From Dryas octopetala (taxonomy: Eukaryota; Streptophyta; Magnoliopsida; Rosales; Rosaceae), in the NCBI GenBank assembly GCA_963921425.1, contig OY992832.1:6696001-6760000 (forward strand): a stretch of 64,000 bases of DNA, given 5' to 3'. A model generated the notes under the pieces. It searched no databases. It saw only the letters and a list, made by a program, of their open reading frames with translations, and was not told the origin of the DNA. Positions 11,476 to 23,255 of the stretch are shown here, one piece after another. Numbering within the stretch: position 1 is the first letter of the stretch; every line of letters begins with the position of its first letter. A program made the translations under genes and the position numbers.

Positions 11476-14400
11476 ATGGAGAAAGAGCCTCTGCTCCCTT
11501 ACATAAACAGCCCAAGACGAAAGCTTTCTCCTTTGCCAATTCTCTGCCCACTACCAGAACACGACGAAATCACTCTCCCTTTAACCCCTTCAGAGTACAA
11601 AGACCGTATTATCTTTGGCCCACCCTCTTCTTCACAACAAGACTTGTCTCCTACAGTTGAGGCCTTGACCCTGTCTCTCAATTCATCGAGAACCCCTTCC
11701 TCTTCTTCTTTGCTAGACCCCACAACCCCACATGACCCACAAACCCCATCCCTGCAGTCTTGGCTCATTGATCCCAACTACTCATGGACCAAAACCAATC
11801 TGCATCGCTCCAAAACCGCACCTGCTATGGCTGTTATCAATGAGGTAAACCGCCGTTCTGTTCCCAGACCCCAATTTGGTTCACAGTCAATTGTAAGACA
11901 AGCTTTTGTTCTTCTTGTTTTATATTTGTCATTGGGTGTGATTATATATTGGTTTAACCGTGATCATTTCAAAGCAAACCAGACGAACCCAGTAGTGGAT
12001 GCATTGTATTTTTGTATTGTGACCATGTGCACAATTGGTTATGGGGATATTACACCCACTAGTACAGCCACCAAGGTGTTTTCCATAATGTTTGTGTTGG
12101 TGGGGTTCGGGTTTATTGACATTTTGCTTAGTGGGATGGTTAGTTATGTGCTTGATTTGCAAGAGAATTATTTGCTGAGGAGTGTTAAGGGTGTGGGTGA
12201 GAAAAGGGAGTCCTATATAATTGATGTCAAAAAGGGGAGGATGAGGATTAGGATGAAGGTGGCATTGGCATTGGGGGTTGTGGTCCTTTGTATCGGGGTT
12301 GGTGTTGGTGTTATGCATTTTGTGGAGAGGCTTGGATGGGTGGATTCATTCTATCTTTCAGTTATGTCCGTTACCACTGTTGGGTATGGTGACCGGGCTT
12401 TCCAGTCTTTGCCAGGTCGTATCTTTGCTTCAATATGGTTGCTTGTGTCGACACTTGCAGTTGCTCGAGCATTTCTGTATTTAGCTGAGGCAAGGGTGGA
12501 TAAACGGCATAGGAAGATGGCGAAGTGGGTTCTTGGTCAGGATATGACTGTTTCTGAGTTTCTAGCTGCTGACATTGACAATAATGGCTTTGTGAGGTAA
12601 ATGTTATATTTAATCCTTTGAGATTTTGATCAGTTATGTTGTTTAAGATTAATGACCTATAAAGATGATTCATCAAAAGTTATTCACTTGGTAGATTGCA
12701 CTTTTTTCTTTTCATATTTTGTGTTGTTTAGAGTACTCACGCTTGTACTTCATTTTCCTTTTGTCTTAATTTTGTATGAAAGAAACATAACTGCATAGTA
12801 AGCAACTTGTTATACATGTCCTTATTTGTTAGAAATGTAGTTCAGTAAAATATGAGACTGAATGAGACAAGTGTGAAAAATGTGACAGTTTTTTTTATCG
12901 TTTCCTTGGGAACAGAATGTGATAGTTTATTGAACTTACTAACTTTTGCCAACTTTGCTGTTATGGAGTCATGCACTTACTATAACATAAAACATGCAGT
13001 TGCACCACTACAGCTATATATTTTCATTTGCATTATTTTAAGTACTTGTTTTATGAATTCAAAATTGTATTTGGTTAGTGCCCATATGATGTAGAAGAAC
13101 ACATCAAATAGTCAGATTTTGTACAAAGTGTAGCAGGGTTGTTACTATCTTCTTATTCCCTATACGTGTATATGTGATATAAAGAAGATTTTTCCATAAA
13201 AGTGTGTGATATAAAGGAAATTAACAAGATCTGTAAGGTGCTTCTTCATCCTAGTGTACCTTATAAAAACAATTGTCACTCTTTCTGGGGGTTGACTGAA
13301 GTTTTATTTCCATAATGCTGCCAGAAGTAGTTATATGTCAATGAATTGTAACAACTGTGGCAATGAATGTATCATAGTGAGATTTAAATGTGGTCAGTAT
13401 TGGCTATACGTTTATGAATCATATTTAATAATGTGTATCAAAGCCTGATGCTTTTTTTTTTGGACGGAAAAGCCTGATGCTTATGTTTAGGTATTTTCTC
13501 TGCCCTTTTGAGTTTGATATTGATGGTGCTAGTCTTCTCATGACATTTTTAGGTGTTTCTTATTTACTGAATTATCCAAGTGAGTCTGGACGTTCTCCAC
13601 TTTGAGAAAATTATTTTGGTTTCTTATGTGAAGAGAAGGAATTCAAGTCTGTACAAAGATATCAAAAGTTTTTTTCTTGTTTCTATGAGGGTCCTTCTGT
13701 CCCACCTCTAAAGATATTGATGCCGTTCTCTTTCCCCCTTCCCTACAACTAAAGAACATCTCCCCATGAACAAACACTAAGCCCTTTGTTGTATTTTCAA
13801 ACTCATGTTGCACAAGTCTCTCATATCCTGTAATGCAAATGACTACAGCCAGCACTTCCATTTCCTATTAATCTGAAGGATATTTCATTCAGAATAAAAG
13901 CGCTAAAGCCACTCACCAAGCAAGTGTTATTACTTCCACAATTCTTCTTCTATAGGTAGAGGCTCCAAAGGCCAATTTAGTCAATGATCTTATATAATTT
14001 GATTGTGGGATGGTCCCTCGCAATAGATGCGCCAAAGGCCAGATACAAAATGATGGCAGAGTACCAGTTGAACAGCCTTCATCAGCATTGCCAACTTGGT
14101 TCTATAGGCTACAACTAGTATTGAATTGGCCTTTCTTCTTCTCTACTTACTAAAATACCATTTGGAATTTTCTTGAGCCTAGTAATCTAGAGCCATTATT
14201 GTTGTACTAAGTTAAATGTATAAAGTAGCAAATTAGCAATTTGAAAATTATGTGTTATAACTACTTTTGGATGACAAATTATAATATAGTACCGGCTTAC
14301 TAAGTTTTCTGAAGCCTGAGACCTTTTATTTGACTGCCCAAGCTCACAGACATTTGGACCATGAATGAATGTATAGATATGAGTAACTTTATGTACGTTT

Positions 14401-15437
14401 CAGATATTATATGTGAAAGTGAGGGTTGTAGATTGCAATTAACAATTATCGATGAATTGTTATTCAGTCAGAAGGGGGTGAATGCATGTGGAGTAAAACG
14501 ACTTTGTATGAAATAAGGAGTATTTGCATATAATAGTGACTGTGCAGGCTCCTCCCCCTTCTCCATATCATTTTAAGCTCACGGGCCTAACAACTTAACA
14601 TTTCAATTGCGTTGAACACAGTATTCCTTAAATATTTGAAGCTTTGTATGGTGAATGGTGTATTGTTAGTTAGGGGGACTGTATCCTTATGGGATGTTCT
14701 ATCTGAATTAATGTTTGGTCCTGTTTATGAGTTGCAATTGGTAATTTTGATATCTTGCTTAGTGCTTACCAGAAGTTTGGTTCGGTTTTTTTTTTTTTTT
14801 TTCTAATAGTAAATAAAAGTTTGATTTAGTTATAAATACATAGTAATATAAAACAGTTTAACTTTTGTCTGAATTCTAAATTCTTGGCAACGTGGAGATT
14901 ATGAGTACCGTTAGTTAATTCAAATGCCTAGGTTTCATCAATTTTGGAGAAGAATAAATGAAGAGTTAAATATGCGACCTTGATGATTCAGTGGCCATTG
15001 ATTATTGAGTTTCTTCTAGAAATCCAGAGATTGAGTGACCTGTATAAGTTGTGCTCAGTGCTAGGCAATAATGTGGTTTGAACTTTGTTTTCTCTTGTTG
15101 AGTAATAGTTTCAATTGTGTTTGCTTTAAATTCTGACAATGAGGTGTGCGGAAGATGGAACTTTTGTGTAGAAAAGATTCAACTTTATTGCCTGGACTCC
15201 TTTACTTATCTGTTAACTTACTATGACTTGCAGCGAATTGCAAGTAGTCAAGTTTCTGTTGGCTAATTTTGTTGGTTTTATATATGCAGTAAGTCAGAAT
15301 ATGTCATATACAAACTCAAGGAGATGGGAAAGGTATCAGAGAAAGATATTATGCAGATCTGCAACAAATTTGATAGGATAGACACAGGGAACTGCGGAAA
15401 GATAACCCTTGCTGATCTTATGGAGAGTCATAATTGA
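11476..15437 (+). CDS. TPK: Two-pore potassium channel with EF hands
   Basis: Two exons, 11476-12596 and 15290-15437, give 422 residues. A soluble N-terminus is followed by a 14-3-3 binding motif RSKTAP (111-116). Four membrane helices surround two pore loops with filters TIGYGD (186-191) and TVGYGD (301-306). The C-terminal EF pair has a first loop DIDNNGFVSKSE (366-377), whose Ser374 codon is split by the intron. The second loop starts at Asp405 and has Gly at position 3 where an acidic residue is usual, so its calcium binding may be weaker. Plant TPKs mostly conduct K+ across the vacuolar membrane, activated by Ca2+ and 14-3-3; the TPK3/TPK5/TPK2 branch fits best. ATG 11476 is the first in this frame. 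The next gene is the WRKY factor, the same order as in Arabidopsis. Confidence 0.93.
12597..15289 (+). other. Long intron of the potassium channel
   Basis: 2.7 kb between GTAAAT and ATGCAG. It holds no intact gene. A minus-strand open frame at 13643-13861 with further stop-broken matches to about 14160 may be decayed transposon protein, but I could not name it. Confidence 0.6.
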
Positions 15438-15566
15438 CATCCAAGTACCTTTTGCTCTTTACCTCATGGTACATCAAGGCAAGAAAATACCTTATCTCCT
15501 TAAACACGAAGTATGATAAGCCTGATCTTATGGAGAGTCATCATTGATATCCAAGTTGCATGCACA
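15412..15566 (+). repeat. Duplicated end of the channel's last exon
   Basis: The 35 bp at 15412-15446, which contain the TPK stop codon, recur at 15532-15566 with three or four mismatches, offset by 120 bp. The second copy lies in the 3' UTR and lacks a reading frame. It records a small tandem duplication. Confidence 0.7.
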
Positions 15567-16631
15567 TGAACTCTGAACTTTACTGTCTGATCAGTTGGTC
15601 CTCTTTTCCATGCATCCTGAGCATCAAATCCGCCAATTCATATTTTATACATAGATGCATGATAAGCCTCGGGGATGTATTCCCGTTTAAGTATACAACA
15701 AAACCAGTCAACAACAAAGGTCATTGCATATTCTAGGAATACTGGTGATGGAAGAACTGAGCTGATTGGGGGCACTTCTGATTTTATACACACTTTTGAA
15801 GATAAAAGATAAAGCTCATAAATCAACAATATGTTACTTTTTGCTTAGAGTTGAGACCCTCTTTGTGGCTTCAGAGTGTAAATGATTGTAAATTTCTATG
15901 AATGAAGGTGAGCCACCTTGATTACGTCTCTCAAGCTTTCTTTCTTGCTTGTGTTATTTCCGAGATCAAGTTGTTGATAATCACATATCTGAACACTTTA
16001 TTTTTATAAAGAATCTTGATTTTCTCTGCATCAGCTGGTAATGGGTGTTAGTATTTTGAGTTCCGTGTTGACCATATGAATATTAGATTTGTCAACCAAT
16101 TAGGTTGATAATGCTATTGAATGACAGGGAGTAGCGTCCAAAATAACATTCTTCTCAGTCCTCCCTCTCGTCACTCATGGGCATTGGCTTGATAACTTGG
16201 TACCAGCTGATGCATTGTCACCAACATATAGGATGTTTGTCCTATATGTTTGGAAACAAGTGAACCTGAATGTGAAAAAGTTAGGTTCTGAAAGTTCCAC
16301 ATTGGTGTTTTTATTATGTTTTGCAAATTGGTTGCATCCATATCAATTGGTTACATCTCTCATCCATATAGAAACATATTTTTGCTTTTGGGACATCATG
16401 CATTTGTCGAGTGTGTGTGGGTGGGGTGGGGAAATAATGAGTTTGCCAAGGGATCATATGCATGGTTTTAAAAATAATGTGTTTCACAGCATGGTTTTAT
16501 TTTGTTTTTGGTCGAGACTGCATGGTTTTATTTGTTTCTTGAAAACATAGTCATGAATCATGAACCCAAAAGTTGTGCTCTTGAACTCATATACACGTGA
16601 ATTTGAATGAGTATTAGGACCAGAGCAACCC
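15567..16631. other. 3' UTR and intergenic DNA
   Basis: No supported gene. A perfect 11 bp inverted repeat lies at 16223-16233 and 16240-16250 (loop TGTTTG). A 117-codon frame over it has no recognisable content. Confidence 0.45.
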
Positions 16632-16907
16632 CTATGTATCTACTAGAAGTACTATACTCTGAACTTTGATTATAATGAAAGTAGCCTTGGACCATGTCGG
16701 TTTCAAAAGCTTCATCATCATAGGAATCCATTCATAATCTATGGCGACTTTTAGGGTAATTGAATTGAAAGCTGACCAAGGACCTTCTACTGCTTGAATT
16801 GCTTTTTTCCTGTCCTCTTCAAAAGTTACTTTAAAAATCTGAACACTATCTTTTATGAAAGTAGACCTTTTCTTTGAAGCAACCGAGAGCAATGTACATG
16901 AACCCAC
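16632..16907 (-). mobile_element. Remnant of a LINE-type ORF1 (DUF4283-like)
   Basis: A 91-codon frame contains VQIFKVTFEEDRKKAIQ followed by EGPWSAFNSITLKV. This spacing resembles the DUF4283 domain (phrases like FEEDRDRVL..GPWSF) found in ORF1 of plant LINEs and their host derivatives. Only the middle of the domain is seen, with no zinc knuckle or reverse transcriptase nearby, so it is a fragment. It could also be a domesticated or unrelated frame. Confidence 0.4.
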
Positions 16908-19900
16908 ATCTCTTCAAAACAAAACTAGTTCATACCAAGTTTCTCTGTCTCTCTCAATTTAATAACTTGATGAACCATCATAACAAGCCTTTTGAATTTT
17001 ACTGATGAAGTACCGTCTTCAGTGATATTGACTAGGGTAGCAAAGACTATGTCCTGTTGAATAATCCATAGCGTTTACCCAAAAGGAGAGGAAACACTAA
17101 AAAGAATGCAAATTAAACATAAATATATATTACGGCAGGGCTGAGTCAACTTAACTCATTGCAACTTATGACTCCATCAAATAAATAATAAACTAATAAT
17201 TTGGTAAAGAAAGGTTTTTCCTTCCATTTTTCTATTCTTTACCAGTTAGTAAAATGGTGGGGGCATTATATTATAAAATTCAAATTGTATAAATAATTTA
17301 AAGGAAAGCTGCAGTTGTTAGAACCAGTCAAGTAAATTTTTGACCTCTTGAAGAATCTATGCACAAGGGCTCCTTTCACATTAGAAGAGTTGGCTTCTTT
17401 TAACACTAGGTGATGAATATGAGACAAACCCATGTTGTATTTTGCTTATTAAAGTTTCAATTTGCATCATAAATCATTAGTACTGTTCTAAGTGGAGTGG
17501 ATGGGGAATAGTCATTTGGGGATGTTGACTTTGGCTTTCAAAGTCCATAGGAATCATTGATATCAGGATTTAAAAATGTTAGCTTAAGATGGATAAATGT
17601 TCTGGTGAAGTGGATTGTAGCTCTTTTCTATACTTGCAAACAAATTTGTACGGAAAACTGACTGTAAAAGAAAAAAAAGGCCAACAGAGAAGAAAGAAAG
17701 AAAGTACATGCAAATTTGTTAAATAAAGTTATGTACATAATAAAAAGTTCTCTTATCAAACAATTTGACTAATGTATTATGTAATCAGAATGACACTATA
17801 TGAAGTAATATATCGTATATATGATAAAGAAAATATGACTTATTGTGTAAGACTATTATGAGTTTATCAGTTTTCTATACATGTAATTGAAATGTAATTA
17901 AAAAATAGTAAAGTTTGTGATATTTGCAGATAATTTTGTTCATATGTAGATGAGTTAAGCATACACAAAAGCTAACACATCTGTTAACTTTTATGGTTAC
18001 AAGTTAACAGAGTCTTGTATTGGAGTTCTCCCTTACAAGTTCATACGCATACGCAAGAACAATGGATATGATAAATTAAAGGACATGCATGCATATATTA
18101 TGAGTTTATTGCCCCTCTAAACCATCAATTATTGAGTATAAAAAGTTAGGCAGAGTACTCTGTTTTTTGTTGATGAATTGGAATTCCAACCCATTATTGT
18201 TTAATTTATGGGTGGGCTGATTACTGATAGGTAAAACCTCGGATACTCTGGTCTACTTCTGATTCGATATGGGTGTACAGTCACACACAGAATACTGCTG
18301 TTTTGGACAGTCATTGAGGTATACACATTGACCATGCATGGTTTATCCATCTTCCAACCAATGTCCACAGTTAAATGTATTTGTATAAGATACGGTATCT
18401 ATATTTGGTATGAAATACAGTATCTATAAATAATTGCTCGCTTTTATTGAAAATGTGATTCACAATATTATCTGACAAGATATACAGACAGAATATTATT
18501 TGGGCGATGAGAATGAAAACATAATTAGGGTTGGGGTGCAAGTGTGCAACCCAAATGTGTCGACATCCCAAAGATTCTTTTCTTTCTGTGTGCACACCTA
18601 ACAAAAAACCTGCCCTCTTCTACTACATCGATGGGGACTTCCAATACCAATTGATATACCAAAGTCCTTATTTTATGTCACTTATAGTGGACGCAACTAA
18701 TTAATTAACGGTCAACAATTTCATGCTCTTTTCTCTTTCCTTTTAAAGTCATCCCTCTTAAGCAACCGCCCCAACCCCAACCCCATCAGATGATTCAGAT
18801 TGAATTGAATTACACTTTGTCCACTTTGATTTGATTTAACAAAGTTGCAATGTTCTACACTTTCCGTAATTCGTGTATTTATTGCTAACCTTTTGATTAG
18901 ATTATCATTTATCCACTTAAATACACAAGATTACCCCTTCAGCCCTTCTGATTCGACATTAATCTTCCAAATTATTTAAGTAATTTGTCATGAGAAACAT
19001 GATATGCTCATGACGCACAAGTAGTCATCATGCACGTCATGTTTCTTCGTCTTTTAGTAGAGTGCCATTTTTTGGTTGCAAGTTTCAAACAAGGGGGCAA
19101 TGCAGTAATAGTTAAAACTCTAAAGTCGAATTATTGTGATCATAAAGTGCTATATCATGTACAAATTAAAATTTAATAATACATGCATTAGGTTTGGATA
19201 ATATTAATAAATTAATGTATCAAAGTGGTGAGAGATGGTAAAAAAATAAAGGATAATTTCAATACCTATCTAAGTGGTGAGAGATGGTCAAAATAAAGGA
19301 TATTAATACATATACCTATCTAACTATAATTTCAATACTAATTAAGAATAATATCTAATTTTTGTTTTATTTTGGTTATCTTTGTACCAATCGAGTTTTA
19401 ATTAGAAGTTGATACTACACTAGTTATATGTAGATTTGGGTCTATTCTTACTACATGCAAGTTGTGAGTTGTGACTTCTTAGTTCAATTATAAGACACTG
19501 TTCAATGCACAAACTGCGGCCTAATTTGTTTCGTAACAACTAACATTTTAGGAAGGTAGGTATATGTCATATAAGTGGATGACATGCACCTATGCTTAAT
19601 TAAGCACCAAATAATAAAGTTTAGAGGAAATGCCCTCTTACCAAATTGAGTAGGTAGTCCAAATTATCATTTAATTAACATACATATTAAATTAAATTAT
19701 TTAGTTTGTATACCCATTTCAATCAAATTAGATGTTCACGGTGATCACATAATAATTTAATTTAATATTGCTCATGCATGTGGGCAACACATCTATTTAA
19801 AATAATGATGATGGTAAATGGTAATAGACGATAATGTCACTCTCAAAGTCTCAAGCAAAGTAACTTTTTGCTCCTTGAATTTTTCCAAGTTTGACCAAAT

Positions 19901-20432
19901 CTCAGAATTTTAGAATTGGTCTCTCATAATTTCAATTGGTCCATGATGTGTTTGATAGCTAGAAAGTTTAATTTTGTTGACTATACAAAAGTTGAGATGT
20001 GTATGCATATGTTTTAAATTTCTCTCCTTACATAAAGTAGGCGGTGACAAGCTAGAAGGTTGGCTCAACATATGAGCTTGTCCGGTGGTCTTTCTCACAT
20101 CGAAAAAGAAACTATATAATTATATATACATCATCATATATATATATACAAGTATAAATTTCATTGTGTTTAATTTCTATTTATGTTATGAAAATGAAAA
20201 TGAAAATGTAATTAATTAATTAAGATACACGTAATAGTATATAAATATAATGCACATTCCTATCGCGGTGGGTGCTTTACTGGCTATCAATTGGCAGTCA
20301 CCAACTCACCATTAATGCATGGAGTGGCTGCCGTTTAACTACTACTTCGCATCCACCAATCACAATTAAAGTCGGTGTTAACAATTTAGAGATTATTTGG
20401 TAGAACAATAGTATATTGTGTAATTTTTAATA
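16908..20432. other. Gene-poor AT-rich DNA
   Basis: No gene is supported. It has many TAATTAAT-like runs and a short tandem duplication (listed separately). Confidence 0.5.
19223..19321 (+). repeat. Two-copy tandem repeat, about 50 bp unit
   Basis: Both copies (19223-19271 and 19272-19321) start AAGTGGTGAGAGATGGT, carry ATAAAGGATA and end ACCTATCT. They differ by short indels. Confidence 0.75.
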
Positions 20433-20942
20433 GGATTAATTTCAGTTTAATACTTCAAGTTTGTTTCAAATTTTAATTTAGTATTCTATGTTTAAAATTT
20501 TACAATGTTATATCTCATTTTTTCAATTTGTTACAATGACATGCCTCTATGGCTCTCTTAAATGCTGATGTGACACTTACATGACACTTCTACAATAATG
20601 ACTAGATGTCACGTGGTCTGATACATGTCATGCTACGTGACATAAAAATAATTAAAAATCTAGAAACATGGCATGTAGTTATTAATTTTTTTTCTTTCAA
20701 TTTTTAGATTTTAAATTATTTTTTATGTCATGTGGCATAATGTGTCATGTTGTGAGACCACGTGGTATCCAGTTAGTATTGTGAGAGTGCCATGTAAGTG
20801 CCACATCAACATTGAAGAGATCTTTACAAAGGTATAATATTGTAACAAATTTGAAAGATGAGGCATGACATTGCATAATTTTAAACATGAAGTACTAAAT
20901 TGAAATTTGAAACAAACTTGAGGTACTGAAATGAAATTAACC
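20433..20942. mobile_element. Mutator-like MITE with long terminal inverted repeats
   Basis: A 510 bp non-coding element. The left end (GGATTAATTTCAG...) and right end (...TGAAATTAACC) are inverted repeats of about 230 bp each, alignable almost to the centre, with shared blocks such as CTTCAAGTTTGTTTC and CACGTGGT. It is flanked by a perfect 10 bp duplication ATTTTTAATA (20423-20432 and 20943-20952). A 9-10 bp target duplication with long TIRs fits a non-autonomous MULE. The arms differ by roughly a fifth, so it is not new. Confidence 0.85.
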
Positions 20943-20952
20943 ATTTTTAATA

Positions 20953-21189
20953 ATATATTTATCTACATATTTAATTTAAATAAAATTTATAATTTTTTAA
21001 GATAAATAAAACAAATAACATCATAGTAGTGGGTGATCGATACCTACAACTTTTATCTAACAATTTTACACAATTTACACAAACCCGAATCTAATTTGTC
21101 AAATTATCTGAATCATTTAATTTTGAAAAAGAATACATATAGTGTTAAATTAATATTAGACTGCAAAATAAAAGTAAATATAATATTTA
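20953..21189. other. AT-rich spacer
   Basis: Nothing recognised between the MITE and the GC-richer island. Confidence 0.5.
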
Positions 21190-21480
21190 TGAGGAGTCGA
21201 GCATGAGAGAGGCGACAAGAGTCGCAGAAAGGCAGAGGGGGCCAGAGGATAGAGGGTGACGTAGGTTTCCCATCAGCACGACAAGCACATGGTTGTAAAA
21301 GATATGAGAGGCCTCACAGACCACAGTGGTCTACCACGTGGCCCTCTCAGTCGACTAGACTACGGTCAAATACCGATGCCACTACTGCCACGTGTTGCCT
21401 AATATTCCAAACGAACTGTCGCCCCAATAAAGTTTGAATCATTGACCACACTTATCAATTAGGACGCCCTTCATACCTAG
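21190..21480. promoter_or_regulatory. GC-richer island with G-boxes and W-boxes
   Basis: Within very AT-rich DNA this block has balanced composition. It holds two G-boxes CACGTG (21335-21340, 21389-21394), a TGACGT element near 21257, TTGACC-type W-box cores on both strands (near 21364 and 21443), and a perfect palindrome AGACCACAGTGGTCT (21318-21332). It lies about 1.8 kb upstream of the WRKY start. It may be a distal regulatory element of that gene; a transposon fragment is the alternative. Confidence 0.35.
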
Positions 21481-22446
21481 CTAGCTAGTAAAATTACTTT
21501 TAGAAATCAAATTTTTGTCATGGAATGCCATTTTTGCACTCTCTTTTTTTCGTTTACACTTCATTTTTTTAATATATTTTGTATATTTTTATTATATGTT
21601 TTTTCAAATCTACATTTTATGGTTGTTAAATTATTATTTTAATTATTTTTTCTTAAATTCTCTCATTATTATTAAAAAAATAAAAATAAGTAATTTTCTC
21701 TCTCCTTTATTGTATCTTATTCATAGTATATCTCTTTGCCTTCTAAGCTTTTTTCTTCTTCTCATTTTTCAGTCTTTTGACACTGCATAGCAACCACTAC
21801 TAATTTGTAGCATATTTGATTTTTTAAAAAATGAATGTCACATGATGCTTAATAAGAAAAGAGAGCTAGGTGTACTATATATCAAGAAAACGAACAGAAG
21901 TGTAGAAAATTACGTAAGTTTTTCTTCCTTAAAAAAAAAAGAGTTATAGAAATAGATATATTATTATGAAAATTTTAAAAAATTAAATGTGTAGGATTTA
22001 ATATGGCATAGGTGACATTCTATAATTAAAAGTTAAAGGGTATATATGGAAAATAAATAATAAAAATATATACAAACATTAAAAAAAATAAGAAGGAATG
22101 CAAATGGAGAAAAGAAGAGTGCGAAAATCACCTCCATTTTTCTAATAGTGATTTTCATCTTTTTACTTATGCTTAAAACAATCAATGCTTATAATAGTAA
22201 TTTACTTTTGAAACTACGTATAAATGAAGGTGGCCAGAAATGACGAGTGCCTCAAAATTTTGTATATCTTAATTAAAAAATAGATGTATGCAAAAGGAAA
22301 AGATGGATTGGTAATATTCGATCTTTTGTATGTGAACACAAATGTGAGTGGACACAAATGAAAATGAAACAAAAGTTTAGTATCAATACCGATAGAATAA
22401 CACAAAATCACATGTGTATATATATAATTATATATATATGTATATA
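21481..22446. other. Very AT-rich intergenic DNA
   Basis: Long T and A runs. A 91-codon Phe/Leu/Ile-rich frame at 21515-21790 is a composition artefact. No gene. Confidence 0.5.
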
Positions 22447-22839
22447 GGAATGTTCTAAAACTAACTAATTAGCAAGTTAATACGAAGCTAACCATGCTTT
22501 TGAGATCACCAGATAACTAATATCATAATCTGAACCGTCAATTATTTAGGTTATACTTCAAAGATCATCATTACAAAAAATCAACTAAATCGGAAATCAT
22601 TTAGTCATCTAATTGAGATCAAATAAATAGACGATTAGTGTTTTCGATAAAGCAGATAAATAGTTGTTATAATCAAATGACTAAATGATTTTCGAATTTG
22701 GAGATTTTTTACATAGATGATCTTTGAAGTAGGGCCTAAAAAAAAGACGGTTCGGATTTTGAGATTACATTGTGCGGTGGGCCCAACATGGTGGTTAACT
22801 TTGTATTAACTTACTAATTAGTTAGTTTTAGAGTATTCT

Positions 22840-22841
<2 letters not shown>
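22447..22841. mobile_element. MITE with inverted ends, family copy 1
   Basis: The left end reads CTAAAACTAACTAATTAG and recurs inverted at the right end, after which both arms continue with AAGTTAATAC and AACCATG. The arms align over well over 100 bp, including AAATCATTTAGTCAT in the middle. A TA run borders it on the right, so a TA-type target duplication cannot be told from the microsatellite. Copies of the same family lie at 37985-38374 and 44599-44988. Confidence 0.7.

Positions 22842-22878
<37 letters not shown>
22842..22878. repeat. (TA)n microsatellite
   Basis: About 18 uninterrupted TA units at the right edge of the MITE, upstream of the WRKY gene. Confidence 0.9.
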
Positions 22879-22881
<3 letters not shown>

Positions 22882-23255
22882 TGAATATATTATAAGGAAG
22901 ACAAACCAAAAGAGAAATGATTTTATTTGAATAAATGGGAATAGCAAGGACTAGAAATGTTTCCATATGAGGAGGCACTTTTTGCTCCTCTCATTGGAAG
23001 GTGTTTTGTCAACTTCCTTCATAAAGTTATTATAACAAGTCCCATTCAAACCAAAAGACTCTCTCTCTCCTTTCAAATATATATTAATACTCAAATCATC
23101 ATACATTTCAAACCATATATAGAGAGACAGATTCCAAGGCCTAAAACAAATTAAGAGTCCTCCAATCTCCATTAATCTAATTCTTTCTGTCCAGCCCTTC
23201 AATTCTTCTTCTTCTTCTTCGATCTTCTAGCCTTCTTCCAGATCTTCTCCCATCC

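Noticed and set aside
13643-14160. Gene inside the TPK intron on the minus strand
   Set aside because: The frame is broken and no domain was identified; at best transposon debris.
16197-16550. 117-codon plus-strand frame
   Set aside because: No motif or family; it spans a chance-looking hairpin and flanks a LINE fragment.
21515-21790. Hydrophobic 91-residue frame
   Set aside because: Caused by T-rich composition; no start context or homologous motif.
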